A DNA stretch of 64,000 nt from Actinomycetospora straminea (GTDB taxonomy: Bacteria > Actinomycetota > Actinomycetes > Mycobacteriales > Pseudonocardiaceae). This document shows, piece after piece, positions 1 to 9,035 of the stretch; within the stretch, counting starts at the first letter, position 1, and each line of letters opens with the position of its first letter. The position numbers and the translations under genes were made by a program. Below the pieces are notes generated by a model. The model worked only from the letters and a program-made list of their open reading frames with translations, made no database searches and was not told the origin of the DNA. The stretch spans positions 372,001 through 436,000 of the forward strand of contig NZ_JAQZAN010000001.1 in NCBI RefSeq assembly GCF_028737255.1, given 5' to 3'.

Positions 1-399
1 CTCGAGCACCTCGTCGCGCTCGAGGTAGGCCGCAGGCAGGCGCCCCGGGACCGTCGCGAACGTGCAGTAGTGGCAGCGGTCGCGGCACAGGCGGGTCAGC
101 GGGACGAAGACCTTGGGGCTGTAGGTGACCACGCCCGGGCGGCCCTCGGCGCGGAGGTGCGCGTCGCGGCGGGTGGCGGCGAGCCCGAGCAGCGCGTCGA
201 GCTCCTCGCCCCGCGCCGCGAGCAGCGTCGTCGCGTCGAGGAGGGCCGCGGGGTCCTGGGGGTCGTCGGCGAGCGCGCCGTCCGCGGCCCGCCCGAGCGC
301 GACCCGGACGTCGGTGCGCGACGGCTCCGCCGGCTCCGGCAGCTCCACCAGCCCGCGCGGCGGCGGCGCGGGATCCGGGAGATCGGCGAGGAAGACCAC
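1..399 (-). CDS. fbiC: FO synthase FbiC, N-terminal part (cut by window edge)
   Basis: Reading leftward from a GTG at 399, the frame is open to base 1 and gives 133 residues. Residues from about 93 read VTYSPKVFVPLTRLCRDRC followed by HYC, so the radical-SAM signature CRDRCHYC (CxxxCxxC) is complete. This sequence context is typical of the CofG half of FbiC, which with the CofH half makes the deazaflavin FO from tyrosine and diaminouracil, the first step of coenzyme F420 biosynthesis. The first ~85 residues are a low-complexity acidic, alanine-rich extension, common ahead of the actinobacterial CofG domain. The C-terminal halves lie outside the window. It is divergent from the MFS remnant, with about 105 bases between them. 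The exact start is uncertain because no good Shine-Dalgarno sequence precedes the GTG. Confidence 0.85.
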   Translation of the reverse strand, partial: MVFLADLPDPAPPPRGLVELPEPAEPSRTDVRVALGRAADGALADDPQDPAALLDATTLLAARGEELDALLGLAATRRDAHLRAEGRPGVVTYSPKVFVPLTRLCRDRCHYCTFATVPGRLPAAYLERDEVLE

Positions 400-504
400 G
401 TCCCGAACCTACGCGCCCGTGCGAGCGATGCGGCATGACTCGCGGCTGACGCCGGGATCGCCACGTCCTCGCCCGCGCGCCACGCCGGAGCGCGGTGGTC
501 CAGG

Positions 505-1673
505 GTGGGCGGCGTGGAGCCCCGGAGCCGCGCGCTGGCCGCGCTGTGCGTCACGGAGATCGTGAGCTGGGGCGTCCTCTACTACGCGTTCCCGGTGCTC
601 GTGGGCGCGATCAGCGCCGACACCGGCTGGTCGGTCGCGGCGGCCACGGGCGCGTTCTCGGTCGGCGCGCTCGTCTCCGCCGGCGCCGGCATCGTCGTCG
701 GGCGGCTGATCGACCGCCACGGGCCGCGTGTGGTGATGACCACCGGCTCGGTCGTCGGCGTCCTCGCCGTCGTCGCGATCGCCACGGCCCCGACCCTGCC
801 GCTGTTCTACGCCGCCTGGGCGCTCGCGGGTCTGGCCCAGGCCGCGACGTTCTACCCGCCGGCGTTCGCCGCGCTCACCGGCTGGTACGGCGAGGCCCGG
901 GTGCGCGCGCTGACGACGCTGACCCTCGTCGCCGGCTTCTCGAGCACGGTCTTCGCGCCGCTGACCGCCGCCCTGCTCGGCCCGCTCGGCTGGCGCGGCG
1001 TCTTCGGCGTGCTCGCCGTCGTGCTCGCCGTCGTCACCGTGCCGCTGCACGCCGTCCTCCTCACCCCGCCGTGGCGGGCGCACGACCGGGTCGCCGGCGG
1101 TGCGGGCGACGCCGACCACGCCCGCGTCGTCCTGCGCAGCCCCCGCTTCGCCGTCGTCACCGCGGTGATACGGTCGGCGCGTTCGGCCTCTACGCGACGA
1201 CGATCAACCTCGTCCCGCTGCTCGTCGGGCGCGGCCTGGACCTGGGCACCGCGGCGCTCGCGCTGGGGCTGACCGGCGTCGGCCAGGTGGCGGGCCGGCT
1301 GGCGTTCGTCCCGCTGGTCCGGCACTCGACGGCGCGCACGCGCGTCGCCGGCGTCCTGCTGCTGGGCAGTGCCGGGGTGCTGGCGCTGGCGCTGGTGCCC
1401 GGGCCGAGGGTGCTGCTCGTCGCGCTCGCGGTGGTCGCCGGCGCGGGGCGCGGGCTGCACACGCTGCTGCAGGCCTCGACCGTCGCCGACCGGTGGGGCA
1501 CCCGCGCGTTCGGCCGGGTCAACGGCGTCTTCTCCGCGCCCGTGACGCTCGCGGTCGCGCTGGCCCCGGCCGGCGGGGTGGCCGTCGCGACGGCGGTAGG
1601 TGGCTTCCCGGCGGCCTTCCTCGTGCTCGGGCTCGCGACGGTGCTGGCCGCGCTGGTCGGGCTCGCGGCCTGA
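505..1673 (+). pseudogene. MFS permease interrupted by a single-base frameshift
   Basis: Two overlapping frames together make one ~390-residue, 12-helix major facilitator permease. The first frame (from GTG 505) carries the N-terminal half with an RLIDRHGPR loop, the usual MFS loop 2-3 motif, and stays coherent up to about base 1167. The C-terminal half, starting TVGAFGLYATTINLVPLLV, continues in the next frame from about 1170 to the stop at 1673. Restoring one base near 1168-1170 would join the halves as VxTVGAFGLY. This is either a real inactivating indel or a sequencing error. The substrate cannot be told from sequence. If read as intact, it would be an uncharacterised drug or metabolite efflux-type MFS protein. 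Confidence 0.8.
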
Positions 1674-1765
1674 GGTCCGTCCGCGTCCGTTCCGTCCGAG
1701 CAGGGTGGTGGGGCGCCTCGCGCCGCGGGGGCCTGCCACTGCCCCGCGCGTGCCCGGCACCGCGC

Positions 1766-1815
1766 TGATCGTGGGGGATTTCCTGACGTTGAGCGCCAGC
1801 GTGGACGCCAGGCTG
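1766..1815 (+). repeat. Copy A of a 50-bp dispersed intergenic repeat
   Basis: This 50-base stretch lies between the convergent MFS remnant and the TetR gene. It matches 43 of 50 bases of the segment at 52172-52221. Both copies contain the blocks TTTCCTGAC, CGCCAGC and TGGACGCCAGGCTG. Both are in non-coding DNA next to a regulator gene. No coding role is evident. Confidence 0.7.
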
Positions 1816-1838
1816 GAACACCGGCGCGGAGGAGGAGC

Positions 1839-2378
1839 TCAGAGCGTTGCGAGGTGGGCGGCGACGGCGGCGTCGAGGCGCTCGGCGTCGCCGGTGGCGA
1901 GGAGGTCGAGCAGGGCCCCGCGGAGCACGGCGAGCAGCAGCACGCGCTGGGCGGGGTCGTCGACGGCCTGGTGCGCGGCGAGCAGGGCGTCCCAGTCGGC
2001 GACGGTCCGCGCGGCGAAACCCGCCCACGGGCCGTCGCCGGCGTCGGTCACGGAGTGCGTGTAGGCCTCGAGCCAGAGCCGCAGCAGCGCGCGGTGCTCC
2101 GGTGCGGCGAGCCACGCCCACACCCGCGCCCCGACCTCCGCGAGCTCCCCGCCCTCGCCGACGGCGTCGACGACGGCGAGCTGGTCGGTGCGCGAGCGCG
2201 CGAGCAGGGCACGGACCAGCCCGTCCTTGCTGCCGAAGAGGAACAGCAGCACGCGGGGACTCGACCCGATCGCCTCGGCCAGAGGGCGCAGGCTCATCCC
2301 GGCCCAGCCGTGCTCGAGCACCCACGCGTACGCGGCCTCGAGCAGCTCCTGCTGCCGCGCCGACCCGTTCCCGGTCAC
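1839..2378 (-). CDS. TetR/AcrR family transcriptional regulator
   Basis: A 179-residue protein. The N-terminal ~50 residues form a TetR-type DNA-binding domain (RQQELLEAAYAWVLEHGWAG, then SLRPLAEAIGSSPRVLLFLFGSKDGL), and the rest is a helical ligand-binding domain that cannot be assigned a ligand. GTG 2378 was chosen over GTG 2396 because the latter lies inside a perfect 24-base palindrome (2393-2416) that is the probable operator. It is divergent from a GNAT acetyltransferase whose Shine-Dalgarno sequence begins at the operator edge, so the regulator probably represses both itself and the acetyltransferase. Specific partner and inducer are unknown. Confidence 0.85.
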   Translation of the reverse strand: MTGNGSARQQELLEAAYAWVLEHGWAGMSLRPLAEAIGSSPRVLLFLFGSKDGLVRALLARSRTDQLAVVDAVGEGGELAEVGARVWAWLAAPEHRALLRLWLEAYTHSVTDAGDGPWAGFAARTVADWDALLAAHQAVDDPAQRVLLLAVLRGALLDLLATGDAERLDAAVAAHLATL

Positions 2379-2392
2379 CCCCGCAGTGTGCT

Positions 2393-2416
2393 TCACTGAA
2401 ACAGTCGTTTCAGTGA
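2393..2416. promoter_or_regulatory. Palindromic operator between tetR and GNAT genes
   Basis: The arms TCACTGAAAC (2393-2402) and GTTTCAGTGA (2407-2416) are perfect 10-bp inverted repeats around a 4-base centre. Position between the two divergent starts and the symmetry fit a TetR-family operator; binding by the adjacent regulator is inference. Confidence 0.75.
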
Positions 2417-2426
2417 GGAGGTCGTG

Positions 2427-2909
2427 ATGGGCGAGGTGACGATCCGGGAGCTGGGCCGGCCCGGGGACCTGGGCTGGGTGCTCATGGCCCACGGCGAGCT
2501 CTACGCCGCCGAGTACGGGTGGGCGATCGACGCGGTGACGGCACCGATCGTCGCCCGGTTCGCCACCGCCGCCGTGCCGGGTCGCGACGCCGGGTGGATC
2601 GCCGAGCTCGACGGCGTGCGCATCGGCAGCGTGCTGTGCGTCCGCGACGACGAGCGGACGGCGCGCCTGCGACTGTTGCTCGTCGACCCCGCCGCGCGCG
2701 GGCACGGCGTCGGGCGCCGACTCGTGACGCGGTGCGTCGAGTTCGCCCGCGACAGCGGCGCCGCCCGGCTCGTGCTGTGGACCAACGAGCCCCTCGCGGC
2801 CGCGCGGCACCTCTACCTCGAGGCCGGGTTCGCCCTGACCGGCGAGGAGAGCCACACGGAGTTCGGGACCGAGGTGCGGGGCCAGTCGTACGAACTCGAA
2901 CTCGCCTGA
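2427..2909 (+). CDS. GNAT family N-acetyltransferase
   Basis: A 160-residue single-domain GNAT protein. Motif A, which binds the acetyl-CoA pyrophosphate, is clear as RLLLVDPAARGHGVGRRL (R-G-H-G-V-G), and the C-terminal part has the usual LYLEAGF segment. The substrate cannot be predicted. ATG 2427 is preferred over the GTG three bases upstream because GAGGAG at 2415-2420 is well spaced for it. It starts beside the palindrome shared with the divergent TetR gene, so it is probably TetR-controlled. Some GNAT proteins of this size acetylate antibiotics or amines, but nothing here decides that. Confidence 0.85.
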   Translation: MGEVTIRELGRPGDLGWVLMAHGELYAAEYGWAIDAVTAPIVARFATAAVPGRDAGWIAELDGVRIGSVLCVRDDERTARLRLLLVDPAARGHGVGRRLVTRCVEFARDSGAARLVLWTNEPLAAARHLYLEAGFALTGEESHTEFGTEVRGQSYELELA

Positions 2910-2913
2910 CCCC

Positions 2914-2945
2914 TTGACCGGACTCTTCAGTCCTGTTTTCATATC
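2914..2945 (+). promoter_or_regulatory. Possible promoter with small inverted repeat upstream of the DoxX-like gene
   Basis: TTGACC at 2914-2919 resembles a -35 box, with an AT-rich stretch near 2936-2945 suitable as -10. Between them GGACT (2920-2924) and AGTCC (2929-2933) form a short inverted repeat that could be an operator. This is pattern-based only. Confidence 0.35.
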
Positions 2946-2979
2946 AAACCAACGGGTTGAACAGCTGGAGGAGTCCACC

Positions 2980-3408
2980 ATGAGCACCGCGACCGTCACC
3001 GCCGCCCCCACCACGCGCCCCCGCGCCGCCCGCTGGGCCCTCGGTGTGCTGCAGGTCCTGCTGGCCGCCGTCTACCTCTTCTCCGCGGCCGGCAAGATCT
3101 CGCTCGAGCCGACCGTCGTCGCCGGCTTCGCGATGATGGGGATCGGCGCGGCCGGCACGGTCGCCCTCGGCGTCGTCGAGCTCGCCGCGGCCATCGGGCT
3201 GCTCGTCCCCCGGCTCGCCGGCCTCGCGGCCACCGGGTGCGTCGCGCTGATGACCGGCGCCGTGATCATCACCGCGATCACGGTCGGCGGCGCGATGATC
3301 CTCGTCCCGGCGGTCGTGCTCGTGCTCGTCGCGGTCGTCGCCTGGGTGCGCCGCCACGAGACCGTCGCCCTGCTCCGGAACCCGCGCGCGGTCCTGTTCG
3401 CACGGTGA
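2980..3408 (+). CDS. DoxX-like small membrane protein
   Basis: A 142-residue protein with four predicted membrane helices: about residues 20-40 (VLLAAVYLFSAAGKI), 50-72, 78-96 and 100-125. The first helix with its FSAAGKI ending is typical of the DoxX family. Members have been linked to redox and oxidative stress complexes, but the biochemical role of small actinobacterial members is not known. The start at ATG 2980 is supported by GGAGGAG at 2967-2973. A longer open frame from 2914 would run through the proposed promoter and is not used. It follows the GNAT gene by 70 bases and may have its own promoter. Confidence 0.75.
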   Translation: MSTATVTAAPTTRPRAARWALGVLQVLLAAVYLFSAAGKISLEPTVVAGFAMMGIGAAGTVALGVVELAAAIGLLVPRLAGLAATGCVALMTGAVIITAITVGGAMILVPAVVLVLVAVVAWVRRHETVALLRNPRAVLFAR

Positions 3409-3422
3409 CCCCGCCGGTCCTC

Positions 3423-3453
3423 GGCGCCCGACCTCGCTCGCGGGGCGGGCGCC
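3423..3453. terminator. Possible weak bidirectional terminator
   Basis: GGCGCCCG (3423-3430) and CGGGCGCC (3446-3453) form an 8-bp stem with a 15-base loop between the convergent DoxX-like and AI-2E genes. There is no U-tract. The remaining ~150 bases to 3611 show no gene. Confidence 0.35.
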
Positions 3454-3611
3454 GCGGCGTGTCGTCCTCGCGAGGATGTGGCGATCCTGGCGATGAGTGC
3501 CGGCGATGCCGCATCGCTCGTCGCAGGGTCGACGGCCAGCTGACCGTCGTCGTCGTGCTCGTCGCCGTGGGGGTGTCCGGCGCGGCACCAGGCGCCTGAC
3601 CACGACGTGGG

Positions 3612-4928
3612 TCAGGACCGCAGCGACGACCCCGACCCGCCCCGGCTCTCCGGTGCGCCGTCCCGCGACGGCACGCCGGGGTCGGCCTGGCTGTGGGCGG
3701 GGCCGTCGACGGGCGGGTCCGGCTGGTCCCCGAGCACCTCCTCGACCGGCCGGACGCCGGTCGGCTCCTCGTGGTGCTCCAGCGTGTCCTCGTCGTCGAC
3801 CTCGCCCGACGCCTCGGCTCGCGCCCCGGTCTGGACGTCGATCTGCTGGCCGATGTAGCGCAGGATCTCCGCGATCACTGCGGCGACGGGCACCGCGAGG
3901 AACGCCCCGGCGATGCCGGCGAGGCTCGAGCCCGCGGTCACGGCGAGGATCACCAGCGCCGCGTTGAGCCCCAGGCCCCGGCCCTGCACGAGCGGCTGGA
4001 GCAGGTTCCCCTCGATCTGCTGCACGGCGAGGATGAGGATCAGCACCCCGATGGCGGTGCCGGGACCCTGCACGACCAGCGCGATGAGCACCGACAGCGC
4101 GCCGGCCACGAGCGCGCCGACGATCGGGATGAACGCGCCGAAGAACGTCAGCACGGCGAGCGGCAGCGCCAGCGGGACACCGAAGATGACCAGGCCGACG
4201 CCGATGAACACGGCGTCGACGAGACCGATGATCGCCTGGCTGCGGATGAACCCGCCGAGGCTGCGCCAGCTGCGGCGACCGACCTCGGCGAGGTGCCCGC
4301 CCGACGTCGGCCCGGCCACGCGCTGCAGCCACGGCAGGAACTTCGGGCCGTCCTTGACGAACAGGAACGCGAGCACGACGGCGAGCACGGCGTTGATGAC
4401 GCCGTTGGCGACGGTGGTGACGCCGGTGAGGACGCCGGTGGCGATCTGGCCCGCGCTCTGCTGCAGACGCTCGGTCGCCATCTGCACGTAGCCGCCGATC
4501 TGGCTCGCGCCCAGGTTGAACGGCGGGCCCTGCAGCCAGTTCTGGATCTGCTGGATGCCCTGCGACGCGCCCTGGACGATCGCCGGTGCCTGCCCCGCGA
4601 CGGCCGGGGCGATCAGCGCGACGATCCCGCCGAGGACGCCGAGCCCGAGCACGAGCACCAGCGCGGTGGCCAGGGCGGCCGGCACCCGGCGGCGGCGCAG
4701 GAACGTCACCGGCGGCTCGAGCACCGTCGCGATCACGAGCCCGAGGAACACCGGGAAGACGATCGACCAGAGCCAGATCGCCATCAGCCCGAGCAGCGTC
4801 AGGGCGGCCGCGACCAGCAGGAACCGCAGGCTCCACCGCGCGGTCCAGGCGAGGCCCTCCCCGATGACGTGACCGCGCGTGGGCTGGTGCCCACGCTCGA
4901 TGTCCCGGGACGCGGGTGCCTCCTCCAT
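3612..4928 (-). CDS. AI-2E family transporter (PerM/TqsA-like permease)
   Basis: A 438-residue integral membrane protein of the AI-2E exporter family. Two helix pairs fill residues ~32-95, a soluble segment rich in Gln (GIQQIQNWLQ) follows, and a second block of helices (residues ~165-350) includes the family-typical stretches FLFVKDG and FFGAFIPIVGALVAG with QQIEGNLLQPLVQGR near the end. The C-terminal ~70 residues are acidic, Pro/Asp-rich and cytoplasmic. Family members include the E. coli autoinducer-2 exporter TqsA and bacterial sodium/proton antiporters, so the substrate is undetermined. ATG 4928 is the best start. It is downstream of, and codirectional with, icd, but a strong terminator separates them. 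Confidence 0.85.
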   Translation of the reverse strand: MEEAPASRDIERGHQPTRGHVIGEGLAWTARWSLRFLLVAAALTLLGLMAIWLWSIVFPVFLGLVIATVLEPPVTFLRRRRVPAALATALVLVLGLGVLGGIVALIAPAVAGQAPAIVQGASQGIQQIQNWLQGPPFNLGASQIGGYVQMATERLQQSAGQIATGVLTGVTTVANGVINAVLAVVLAFLFVKDGPKFLPWLQRVAGPTSGGHLAEVGRRSWRSLGGFIRSQAIIGLVDAVFIGVGLVIFGVPLALPLAVLTFFGAFIPIVGALVAGALSVLIALVVQGPGTAIGVLILILAVQQIEGNLLQPLVQGRGLGLNAALVILAVTAGSSLAGIAGAFLAVPVAAVIAEILRYIGQQIDVQTGARAEASGEVDDEDTLEHHEEPTGVRPVEEVLGDQPDPPVDGPAHSQADPGVPSRDGAPESRGGSGSSLRS

Positions 4929-5080
4929 GGACGTGAGTCTCTCAGCGATCGAGGTCCTCCGGGGGTGCGGTCACGCCGCGCGACGGCGCAGGTGTCGTGG
5001 ACGGCGACGGGATGCCCAGCCGTCCCTCGCGCTACCCGTGGGTGGCCGGTCCGCTCACGGAGCGCGGTCGCGAGACACGT

Positions 5081-5113
5081 CGGGCCCCGCCCCGACGTGC
5101 GGGGAGGGGCCCG
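5081..5113 (-). terminator. Terminator hairpin after icd
   Basis: CGGGCCCC (5081-5088) pairs with GGGGCCCG (5106-5113), and CCCCG (5090-5094) pairs with CGGGG (5100-5104) around a 5-base loop, giving a 13-bp stem with one mismatch. It begins 16 bases past the icd stop. No U-run, as is common in actinobacteria. Confidence 0.75.
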
Positions 5114-5128
5114 AGGAGCGTGCGGGTG

Positions 5129-6346
5129 CTAGGAGGCGACGGCCTTCTGCAGGCCCTCGTCGATGGCGTCGAGGAAGTCCTGGGTGTTGAGGTAGTCGGC
5201 GTCCTTGCCGACGAGCAGCGCCAGGTCCTTGGTCATCTTGCCGCTCTCGATCGTGTTCACGCAGACGTCCTCGATCTTCTGCGCGAAGTCGACGAGGGCG
5301 TCGTTGCCGTCGAGCTTGCCCCGCTGGGACAGCCCGCGGCTCCAGGCGAAGATCGACGCGACCGGGTTGGTCGAGGTCTCCTTGCCCTGCTGGTGCTGGC
5401 GGAAGTGGCGGGTCACGGTGCCGTGCGCCGCCTCGGCCTCGACGGTGCCGTCGGGGGTCATGAGCACCGAGGTCATCAGACCCAGCGAGCCGAAGCCCTG
5501 CGCGACGATGTCGGACTGCACGTCGCCGTCGTAGTTCTTGCAGGCCCAGACGTACCCGCCCTCCCACTTGAGGGCGGCGGCGACCATGTCGTCGATGAGG
5601 CGGTGTTCGTAGGTCAGGCCGGCCTTCTCGAAGTCGGCCTTGAACTCCGACTCGAAGATCTCCTCGAAGGTGTCGCGGAACATGCCGTCGTACGCCTTGA
5701 GGATGGTGTTCTTGGTCGACATGTAGACCGGGTAGTTGCGGTCCAGGCCGTAGCGCAGCGACGCGCGGGCGAAGTCGACGATCGAGTCCTTGTAGTTGTA
5801 CATGCCCAGCGCGACGCCCCCGTCCTCCGGGAACTTCGCGACCTGGAACTCCATCGGCTCGCCCTCGCCGTCGGGCGTGTAGCTGATGGTGACCGTGCCG
5901 GGGCCGGGGACCTTGAAGTCCTGGGCCAGGTACTGGTCGCCGTGCGCGTGACGGCCGACGACGATCGGCTTCGTCCAGTGCGGGACGTAGCGCGGGATGT
6001 TCTGGCAGACGATCGGCTCGCGGAAGATGACGCCGCCGAGGATGTTGCGGATCGTGCCGTTGGGCGAGCGGTACATGCGCTTGAGGCCGAACTCCTCGAC
6101 CCGCGCCTCGTCCGGCGTGATCGTCGCGCACTTGACGCCGACGCCGTGCTTCTTGATCGCGTTGGCCGCGTCGACGGTGACCTGGTCGTCGGTCTCGTCG
6201 CGGTGCTCGATGCCCAGGTCGTAGTACTCGAGGTCGATGTCGAGGTACGGGTGGATCAACTTGTCCTTGATGAACTGCCAGATGATCCGGGTCATCTCGT
6301 CACCGTCGAGCTCGACGACGGTGCCCTCTACCTTGATCTTCGCCAC
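5129..6346 (-). CDS. icd: NADP-dependent isocitrate dehydrogenase
   Basis: A 405-residue dimeric isocitrate dehydrogenase of the eukaryotic-like type (subfamily II), converting isocitrate and NADP+ to 2-oxoglutarate, CO2 and NADPH in the TCA cycle. Visible landmarks are [10 protein letters not shown] at residue ~14, the substrate loop with [14 protein letters not shown] at ~95, [25 protein letters not shown] near 250, and the cofactor region [12 protein letters not shown] near 305. Length and N-terminus ([19 protein letters not shown]) match the family. It appears monocistronic: a divergent-free upstream region of 135 bases and a hairpin terminator downstream. The upstream segment 6347-6481 has no gene. 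Confidence 0.97.
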   Translation of the reverse strand: MAKIKVEGTVVELDGDEMTRIIWQFIKDKLIHPYLDIDLEYYDLGIEHRDETDDQVTVDAANAIKKHGVGVKCATITPDEARVEEFGLKRMYRSPNGTIRNILGGVIFREPIVCQNIPRYVPHWTKPIVVGRHAHGDQYLAQDFKVPGPGTVTISYTPDGEGEPMEFQVAKFPEDGGVALGMYNYKDSIVDFARASLRYGLDRNYPVYMSTKNTILKAYDGMFRDTFEEIFESEFKADFEKAGLTYEHRLIDDMVAAALKWEGGYVWACKNYDGDVQSDIVAQGFGSLGLMTSVLMTPDGTVEAEAAHGTVTRHFRQHQQGKETSTNPVASIFAWSRGLSQRGKLDGNDALVDFAQKIEDVCVNTIESGKMTKDLALLVGKDADYLNTQDFLDAIDEGLQKAVAS

Positions 6347-6481
6347 GACTCGGGAGACCTCCTCCTGGGGCGCCGACCACCGGCGCCCGGCTGACCTGAC
6401 CGCACGCTATCAACGCGTCCGGCGACCACGACGGGTGAGGAATACCCAGGTGGGCGGTGTCACCGGCACCTCATCGGCAGG

Positions 6482-7018
6482 TCACCGGTAGGCGAGCGGT
6501 CCCCCGGTGATGGTCAGGGAGACGGCGATCATGACCAGCCCGAACAGCACGTACGTGACGATGTCGACGCGCCGGCTGCGGACGGCGAGCAGGCCGGCGG
6601 CGGTGCGGGTGAGGCTCGCGCGCAGCACCCCGGCGAGGAGCAGGGCGAGGCCCAGCTCGGTGGTCCCCTCGCGCCAGTGCTGCAGGCCGATCCGGCCGAA
6701 CGCGACGGCCACGACGACCATCACCGCGAGGAACGCCAGGTGTCCGCGGACCTTGCGCAGGGTCTCGGCGCGGGTGCGGCGCGGCCGCGCGTGCCGGCCC
6801 GCCGGGAGCATCTCGGTGGGGCTCTCGTCGGGCGGGGGCAGGGGGACGGGCGCCGGGGCCGACGTGACCGGGCGCGGCGCCGGCGGCGCCTGCTGTGGCG
6901 GCGCCTGCTGTGGCGGCGCCTGCTGTGGCGGCGCCTGCTGCGGTCCCTGCTGCGGCGGCCCCTGCTGCGGCGCGGGCGTCCGCGGCGGCGGGCCCGGGCG
7001 GGGGGTCACGGAGGTCAT
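6482..7018 (-). CDS. DUF3017 membrane protein
   Basis: A 178-residue protein. Residues 1-75 are Pro/Gln-rich and disordered, with tandem QQAPP units; residues ~88-178 hold three predicted helices (AFLAVMVVVAVAFGRI, LGLALLLAGVL, VLFGLVMIAVSLTITGG). The hydrophobic part matches the actinobacterial family DUF3017, members of which often sit just downstream of folD as here (15 bases apart, same strand). No function is known. Translational linkage with folD suggests co-expression rather than a one-carbon role. Confidence 0.8.
   Translation of the reverse strand: MTSVTPRPGPPPRTPAPQQGPPQQGPQQAPPQQAPPQQAPPQQAPPAPRPVTSAPAPVPLPPPDESPTEMLPAGRHARPRRTRAETLRKVRGHLAFLAVMVVVAVAFGRIGLQHWREGTTELGLALLLAGVLRASLTRTAAGLLAVRSRRVDIVTYVLFGLVMIAVSLTITGGPLAYR
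6885..6944. repeat. 15-bp tandem repeat inside the DUF3017 gene
   Basis: Three perfect copies of GGCGCCTGCTGTGGC start at 6885, 6900 and 6915, with a diverged fourth copy to 6944. They encode the QQAPP repeats in the N-terminal linker, a likely site of length variation between strains. Confidence 0.85.
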
Positions 7019-7033
7019 CCGGTGCTCATCCCC

Positions 7034-7885
7034 TCACCCGCTCATCCGCTCCGCGCGCTCGACGACGTTGGTGAGCAGCATCCCGCGCGTCATCGGGCCG
7101 ACGCCGCCGGGGACCGGCGCGAGGAACGAGGCGACCTCGGCGACCTCGGGGGCGACGTCGCCCACCAGCCCGTTCTCGCCGCGCGTGATGCCCACGTCGA
7201 GCACCGCCGCGCCCGGCTTGACCATGTCCGCGGTGACGAGCCCGGGCACCCCGGCCGCCGCGACGATCACGTCGGCGGCCCGCAGCTCCGCGGCGACGTC
7301 CTTGGTGCCGGTGTGGCACAGGGTCACGGTGGCGTTGACCGAGCGCAGCGTCAGCAGCAGCCCCAGCGGGCGCCCGACCGTCACGCCGCGGCCCAGGACG
7401 GTCACCTTTGCGCCGTTCAGCGGCACGTCGTAGCGGCGCAGCAGCTCGACCACGCCCCGCGGGGTGCAGGGCAGCGGGCCCGGCTCCTGGAGCACGAGGC
7501 GACCGAGGTTGGTGGGGTGCAGCCCGTCGGCGTCCTTGTCGGGGTCGATGCGCTCGAGCACCGCACCCGAGTCCAGGCCCTTGGGCAGCGGGAGCTGGAC
7601 GATGTAACCGGTGCACGCCGGGTCGGCGTTGAGCTCGTCGATCGCGCGCTCGACGTCGGCCTGGGTGGCGTCGGCGGGCAGGTCGCGGCGGATCGAGTCG
7701 ATGCCGACCTTCGCGCAGTCGCTGTGCTTGGCCTTGACGTAGGACTGCGACCCCGGGTCGTCGCCGACCAGGACGGTGCCGAGACCGGGCGTACGGCCGG
7801 CGGCCGCGAGCTTCTCCACCCGCCCGCGCAGGTCCTCGAGGATCGCGGCGAGGGTGGCCTTCCCGTCCAGCTTGGTCGCGGTCAC
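7034..7885 (-). CDS. folD: Bifunctional methylenetetrahydrofolate dehydrogenase/cyclohydrolase
   Basis: A 283-residue FolD protein, which oxidises 5,10-methylene-THF with NADP+ and then hydrolyses the product to 10-formyl-THF, feeding purine and formyl-Met synthesis. Seen are [16 protein letters not shown] with the catalytic YxxxK (Tyr and Lys of YVKAK), PLPKGLD around residue 100, and the nucleotide-binding loop [16 protein letters not shown] near 165. The family ending [15 protein letters not shown] is present. GTG 7885 starts four bases after the stop of the upstream DMT permease gene, so the two are probably cotranscribed. Location beside two purine-related genes elsewhere in the window is not operonic. 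Confidence 0.97.
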   Translation of the reverse strand: MTATKLDGKATLAAILEDLRGRVEKLAAAGRTPGLGTVLVGDDPGSQSYVKAKHSDCAKVGIDSIRRDLPADATQADVERAIDELNADPACTGYIVQLPLPKGLDSGAVLERIDPDKDADGLHPTNLGRLVLQEPGPLPCTPRGVVELLRRYDVPLNGAKVTVLGRGVTVGRPLGLLLTLRSVNATVTLCHTGTKDVAAELRAADVIVAAAGVPGLVTADMVKPGAAVLDVGITRGENGLVGDVAPEVAEVASFLAPVPGGVGPMTRGMLLTNVVERAERMSG

Positions 7886-7889
7886 GCCC

Positions 7890-9023
7890 TCATGATGGCA
7901 GGTCGGACCCCGTGTCCCGCGGAGCCGACCGCCCCCGCGGCCCGGACCGTCGCCGAGGCAGCGGCCAGGGAGCCGACGCCACCCCCGCCGCGACCAGCGT
8001 GAGCGCCGCGCCGAGGACCGTGGTCACGCCCGGGGTGCCCGCCGACGACGGGATCGCCAGGTCGATCGCCAGCGAGCCCACGATCTGCCCCGCGACCGCG
8101 CCGAGCGAGAGCAGCAGGACCCCGACCTGCCCGACGACCCACGCGCCCAGCCCGATGAAGATCGCGCCGAACGGTCCCCCGAGATAGAGGTACCAGGCGC
8201 TCGGGAACGGGTTCGGCGGGCCGGTCACCAGCACCGCGACGAGCCCGGCGACCAGCAGCGCGGCGAGCCCGACGACGAAGTTGATCGTGGCCGCGGGCAG
8301 CACGGATGCGACGACGGAGTCGCGCCCGTCCGGCGACGCATCGTCCCCGGTGGGCTCGGTCGGCTCGGTCGGCTCGTCCCCGGCGCGCTCGGCGTCGGCG
8401 GTCCCAGTCGCCCCGGCCCCGCTCGCCCCGGGCCCGCTCGCCCCACCGGCCGCGGCGGCGACCCGGCCGTTGAGCGCCTGCTGGGTGGCGGCGGCGACCC
8501 CGGCGGCGAGCGGGAGCAGCGCCAGGACCACCGGCGCCTCGGTGCTCACCGACGGCGCCACCGACAGCACGACCGCCCCGAGCATGAGGACCGCGCCGAG
8601 CACCCGCGGCGGCGTCGTGCGCCGCGGCCCCGCCGGCCCGAGCCCGGCGCGGTCGACGACGAGGCCGCCGCTGGCCTGACCGGCGACGACGGCGATGGTG
8701 AACAGCGCGGTGCCGAGCACGTGCGCGGTGAGGCCCTGCCCGGCGACCAGCAGCGCCCCGCCCAGCCCGCCGAGCAGCTGCCAGGGCCGCAGCGTCCCGC
8801 GGCGCCGGGCGACCCGGACCCGCCGGAGCCCGCGCCGCCCCGCGGGCAGCAGCGCCAGGAGCACGAGCAGCAGGACCAGGCCGAGACCGAACGACACGAT
8901 CGCGGCGAGCACCCCGTCACCGAGGGCCACGCCGAGCTCGGCGTTGACCCGCGCCTGGGCGACGGTGAACCCGCCGGTGACGACGGCGCCGACGAGCCCG
9001 AGGGCGGTGCGAGGAGCGACCAC
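7890..9023 (-). CDS. DMT superfamily permease (YdcZ/DUF606-like, duplicated)
   Basis: A 377-residue membrane protein made of two related halves (~150 residues each), each with about five helices. Each half has the DUF606/YdcZ hallmarks: [24 protein letters not shown] in the first half and [13 protein letters not shown] with [14 protein letters not shown] in the second. An Asp/Glu/Thr-rich loop ([17 protein letters not shown]) separates the halves. Substrate is unknown for this family. The start is a GTG at 9023. The downstream folD gene begins four bases past the stop. A fused two-domain form is normal for actinobacteria. Confidence 0.75.
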   Translation of the reverse strand: MVAPRTALGLVGAVVTGGFTVAQARVNAELGVALGDGVLAAIVSFGLGLVLLLVLLALLPAGRRGLRRVRVARRRGTLRPWQLLGGLGGALLVAGQGLTAHVLGTALFTIAVVAGQASGGLVVDRAGLGPAGPRRTTPPRVLGAVLMLGAVVLSVAPSVSTEAPVVLALLPLAAGVAAATQQALNGRVAAAAGGASGPGASGAGATGTADAERAGDEPTEPTEPTGDDASPDGRDSVVASVLPAATINFVVGLAALLVAGLVAVLVTGPPNPFPSAWYLYLGGPFGAIFIGLGAWVVGQVGVLLLSLGAVAGQIVGSLAIDLAIPSSAGTPGVTTVLGAALTLVAAGVASAPWPLPRRRSGPRGRSAPRDTGSDLPS

Positions 9024-9035
9024 GGTCCGGGGAAC

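Noticed and set aside
3693-5132. Long plus-strand frame opposite the AI-2E permease
   Set aside because: Arg/Asp/His-rich composition and no motif; the minus strand encodes a clear membrane protein.
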